7,471 nucleotides of DNA from JAQVEM01 sp034660395. GTDB lineage: Bacteria > Actinomycetota > Humimicrobiia > Humimicrobiales > Humimicrobiaceae. The position numbers and the translations under genes are program-made. The notes under the pieces were generated by a model. The model did no database searches and was not told where the DNA came from. It saw only the letters and a list, made by a program, of their open reading frames with translations. Where the stretch lies: positions 1-7,471 of the forward strand of contig JAYEJA010000159.1 of the NCBI GenBank assembly GCA_034660395.1, in the 5' to 3' direction. Positions 7,157 through 7,471 of the stretch are shown here, piece by piece. Position 1 is the first letter of the stretch; each line of letters opens with the position of its first letter.

Positions 7157-7471
7157 TTGGGTAATAATAATAAATCAGTAAAGAGATTATTTCTGGCTGT
7201 GGATATTCCAGAATTTATAAAAAATGAAATATACGAATTTACATCCGGCTTATTTAACCGGGATAAGAATATAAGGGTTTTACATGCTTTAAACATTCAT
7301 ATAACTTTAAAGTTTCTGGGAAATGTTGATATATCCAGAATAGGGAAGATAGAAGAAGCTTCAATGCTGGCAGCAGGTAAGCTTGATAAATTTGAATATA
7401 AGCTTGGTGGGAATATAGGGGCGTTTCCTTCATCTTCAAAGGCGGGAGTTATATTTGTGGGAATAGGGACG
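7157..7471 (+). CDS. thpR: RNA 2',3'-cyclic phosphodiesterase / 2'-5' RNA ligase, N-terminal part (runs off the window)
   Basis: The frame from TTG 7157 is open to the last base (105 codons, no stop). It encodes the first half of a 2H phosphoesterase of the ThpR/LigT family, whose members are usually about 180-190 residues. In vitro the family opens 2',3'-cyclic phosphates and reversibly joins 2'-5' RNA ends; its cellular role is poorly defined. Family landmarks are KRLFLAVDIPE (9-19), the first catalytic HxT motif H48-I49-T50 within HITLKFLGNVD (48-58), and GNIGAFPSSSKAGVIFVGI (85-103), equivalent to the usual GAFPS....RVLWVGI. The second HxT motif would lie beyond the edge. The tryptophan often found before the first motif is absent (RVLHALNIHIT). 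The TTG start has GGGGAGA at good spacing. It lies 20 bases after cinA and is probably cotranscribed with it. Confidence 0.88.
   Translation, partial: MGNNNKSVKRLFLAVDIPEFIKNEIYEFTSGLFNRDKNIRVLHALNIHITLKFLGNVDISRIGKIEEASMLAAGKLDKFEYKLGGNIGAFPSSSKAGVIFVGIGT

Noticed and set aside
1..7471. A hidden novel system (defence island, mobile element, CRISPR or phage module)
   Set aside because: Nearly all bases are accounted for by recognised housekeeping genes, and no gap exceeds 71 bases. No repeats, integrase, transposase or unknown gene is present.

Overview
This window is a compact, one-directional block of housekeeping genes. All genes lie on the + strand and the gaps between them are 20 to 71 bases. 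By eye the DNA is AT-rich (not counted). Arginine is written mostly as AGA/AGG and isoleucine often as ATA. The protein types and gene order (dapB, dapA, ribonuclease J, FtsK, CinA, 2'-5' RNA ligase) point to a low-GC Gram-positive-type bacterium, either a clostridia-like Firmicute or a deep, AT-rich actinobacterial lineage. In cultured Firmicutes and Actinobacteria, dapA, an RNase J gene and an ftsK/spoIIIE gene are also near neighbours, and an M16 peptidase gene can lie upstream. The sequence alone does not settle which phylum this is.

Layout: 1-42 is the last 13 codons of an upstream gene, possibly an M16-family peptidase. 54-851 (dapB) and 879-1763 (dapA) encode two consecutive steps of the diaminopimelate/lysine pathway: DapA makes hydroxy-tetrahydrodipicolinate and DapB reduces it. 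After the largest gap (1764-1834), which holds a possible small hairpin, comes ribonuclease J (1835-3508). Then comes a membrane-anchored FtsK/SpoIIIE DNA translocase (3533-5818). Next is cinA (5857-7136), split into two overlapping frames by a one-base shift at a run of seven A's. The last gene, starting from TTG at 7157 and cut by the window edge, is the N-terminal half of a 2'-5' RNA ligase/cyclic phosphodiesterase (thpR).

The close spacing, the shared strand and the absence of any visible terminator suggest one long transcript or a few overlapping ones. The functions are cell-wall/lysine precursor synthesis, RNA processing and decay, chromosome segregation, nucleotide repair/salvage and RNA end chemistry. 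This reads as a conserved syntenic cluster and not a dedicated pathway.

I found no tRNA, rRNA, CRISPR array, insertion sequence, phage gene or large repeat. I found no convincing new biological system. The one real anomaly is the frame break in cinA, where both halves are otherwise well conserved.
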